A stretch of DNA of 64,000 nucleotides, from contig NZ_JAAXYH010000012.1 in assembly GCF_012911865.1 (NCBI RefSeq), positions 51,742 through 115,741 of the forward strand, given 5' to 3'. The stretch's first letter is position 1, and every line of letters begins with the position of its first letter. Below are positions 63,078 to 64,000 of the stretch, piece by piece. The notes under the pieces are model-generated. The model was given only the letters and a program-made list of their open reading frames with translations, did not search any database and was not told the DNA's origin. The DNA comes from Shewanella salipaludis. GTDB taxonomy: Bacteria; Pseudomonadota; Gammaproteobacteria; Enterobacterales; Shewanellaceae. The translations under genes and the position numbers were made by a program.

Positions 63078-63325
63078 TAGCAAACACATCAAAGGTAAGG
63101 TTGTCGTTGATTAAGAGGATTAAGATGGCTAATGCGTCAAAGATTGAGTGCACAAGCACCCTTCGGACACAGTGATTACTCACCTGGCAGAAGGGCATAG
63201 TTTGAGGGTCAATCAACTGGCGACGGGCTGTGGTCATGGCAAGCCTCGGCAGGCAAAAGGGAATAACTCAAAGCCTGGTCAGACGGGCCCAAAAACGCAA
63301 AAAGGTTTGGATGTCCCATCTTTAT
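63078..63325. repeat. Direct repeat B, longer copy
   Basis: The first block (63078-63099) is identical to 62100-62121 over 22 bases; the second (63238-63325) matches 62140-62218 with small differences. The 138 bp between them are mostly unique to this copy. An open frame at 63148-63333 (ends in LDVPSLLR) reads across the second block but has no convincing start or domain, so I treat it as part of the repeat. Confidence 0.8.
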
Positions 63326-63332
63326 TAAGATA

Positions 63333-63412
63333 GTCGCTTTGCAAGCGACGAAAGTCGTGGGGGGTCGCCCCCACACCCGACCTAGAGGGGATCTACAGCA
63401 ATCCCCTCTAGG
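63333..63412. other. Three consecutive hairpins
   Basis: GTCGCTT-TGC-AAGCGAC (63333-63349), GTGGGGG-N4-CCCCCAC (63357-63374) and CCTAGAGGGGAT-N8-ATCCCCTCTAGG (63381-63412) follow each other with 6-7 bp spacing. All are perfect. Such packing is seen at transfer origins, recombination sites and some terminators; I cannot say which applies. No gene is seen between 62856 and 63627. Confidence 0.75.
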
Positions 63413-63627
63413 AACTCCCATGCCGCCCCTGACGAAGCGGAAAGCCCCTTCGGGTTTATGATGAAAATTGGCTAACGCGCCAGACGCTCATCCCTGATTC
63501 GACTGGCGCTGCTTCGGCATCCATGCCTCGCCACACCATTTTCACCAACACCCTCGGCCGCTCCGATGGGGTAAGGAACAGGTGCAATCTGCAAGTGAAG
63601 TGCGAGACCAGTCACAAGTCTTTTGCT

Positions 63628-63885
63628 TTATTCAAGTCCGCTAAACAGATCGTAGTTCTTCTCATCTTCAATTGGCTCTATGTGACTGAAGTATAACTTT
63701 GGACGTCTAGCTGCAATCCTTCCCTTTTCATCCAATCGGCTAACAGTTCCGTAAAGACGACATCTTAAAAATAAAATAGGTTTGAATGGAATAATACTGC
63801 CAGATTCGGGATAAGAAGTGATTATGTGGTCTTGGTACTTAAACCCCATGGAGTTTGAAGTTTTGTTTTCTCTGGTAGTGTTCAT
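63628..63885 (-). CDS. Hypothetical protein next to the IS element
   Basis: The 85-residue protein is AT-rich and has no signal or membrane segment; it ends in acidic residues (IEPIEDEKNYDLFSGLE). No family is recognised. Its start lies five bases from the inverted repeat of the IS256-type element, so the original start or promoter may have been lost to the insertion. Coding status is uncertain. Confidence 0.45.
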   Translation of the reverse strand: MNTTRENKTSNSMGFKYQDHIITSYPESGSIIPFKPILFLRCRLYGTVSRLDEKGRIAARRPKLYFSHIEPIEDEKNYDLFSGLE

Positions 63886-63890
63886 AATTC

Positions 63891-63930
63891 TGTGTCATTT
63901 CATTAAACTACGACAAAAAGAGATGACACA
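63891..63930. repeat. Inverted repeat next to the transposase start
   Basis: TGTGTCAT (63891-63898) and ATGACACA (63923-63930) form a perfect 8-bp inverted repeat separated by 24 bp. It lies at the expected left end of the IS element and overlaps the transposase start codon, so it may be the terminal inverted repeat, an operator or both. Confidence 0.5.
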
Positions 63931-64000
63931 TGACCAAACCAACTTTCGATATGGAAGCCGCTATTCAGGCTTTGCGTGATGGTAAAGACCTGACCGGTAA
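63930..64000 (+). CDS. IS256-family transposase, 5' fragment (cut by window end)
   Basis: The frame reads MTKPTFDMEAAIQALRDGKD then LTG, a start typical of IS256-family (mutator-type) transposases such as those in Shewanella. Only 23 codons are inside the window, so intactness cannot be judged. AAAAAGAG precedes the ATG. Confidence 0.75.
   Translation, partial: MTKPTFDMEAAIQALRDGKDLTG

Noticed and set aside
63148..63333. Small plus-strand gene across repeat B (61 codons)
   Set aside because: No ribosome binding site or domain, and the matching stretch in repeat A is not open in the same way.
61884..63627. Integron cassette array with attC sites
   Set aside because: No paired GTTRRRY/RYYYAAC core sites or integrase gene could be found; the repeats present have a different form.

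Overview
The window looks like chromosome of a Shewanella-like gammaproteobacterium (Alteromonadales). That is an inference from gene content and order: xerD-dsbC-recJ, mpl-ubiX, an hpt next to an ABC-2 exporter of the YadGH type, trmN6 beside srmB, three DEAD-box helicases, NhaD, and an anaerobic lifestyle marked by FNR-type sites. Coding density is high and GC-rich up to about 61 kb. The last 3 kb are AT-rich, repeat-laden and end inside an IS256-type transposase.

Region by region. (1) 0-7 kb is an anaerobic/nitrite module: Tat-exported copper nitrite reductase NirK, a periplasmic protein of unknown function, the copper chaperones Sco and PCu(A)C, a Crp/Fnr-family regulator without the FNR cysteine cluster, and then the oxygen-independent ribonucleotide reductase pair NrdG/NrdD. 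FNR/DNR-type palindromes sit before nirK, the regulator and nrdG. (2) 7-17.6 kb holds a DUF599 membrane protein, cydD-cydC, a DUF3626-like protein, RhlE, a small exported protein and an Aquifex-type aconitase.

(3) 17.8-30.7 kb is the highlight: a gas vesicle cluster in two blocks, all on the minus strand. The structural block is gvpA1-gvpN-gvpV-like-(zinc-ribbon protein)-gvpF1-gvpG-gvpA2-gvpK-gvpA3. The regulatory/assembly block is an unknown gene, then gvrA (NtrC-like sigma-54 activator)-gvpH-a CDC48-like double AAA+ ATPase-gvpF2-gvpF3-gvrB (soluble NtrB-like kinase)-gvrC (lone receiver). The order matches, as I remember it, the Serratia sp. ATCC 39006 cluster without gvpC, gvpW, gvpX and gvpY. 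Before gvpA1 the sequence shows a full enhancer-dependent promoter layout: a -24/-12 element, an IHF-type site and an inverted repeat about 95 bp upstream of the predicted start. The kinase, receiver and activator in the second block would therefore control the structural block.

(4) 30.8-53 kb is mostly housekeeping: a Cdd1-like HhH protein, a membrane-anchored glutaredoxin, a tiny four-cysteine exported peptide, DbpA, MsrA, a YadGH-type ABC exporter, Hpt, UbiX, Mpl, RecJ, DsbC, XerD, BrnQ, TrmN6, SrmB and an RND efflux pair. (5) 52.4-61.2 kb holds a MarR-type regulator with a C-terminal cysteine cluster facing a DUF2024/Rof-like pair, an exported protein, a large PAS protein with a degenerate GGDEF domain, a membrane protein, NhaD and a DUF481 outer-membrane protein. 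(6) 61.2-64 kb is an accessory stretch: small orphan membrane proteins, a sequence present twice (one copy internally deleted) flanking AT-rich cargo, three consecutive hairpins, and the start of an IS256-family element.

No rRNA, tRNA or CRISPR array was seen. Start codons were moved inward from the longest reading frame wherever a ribosome binding site or family alignment favoured it.
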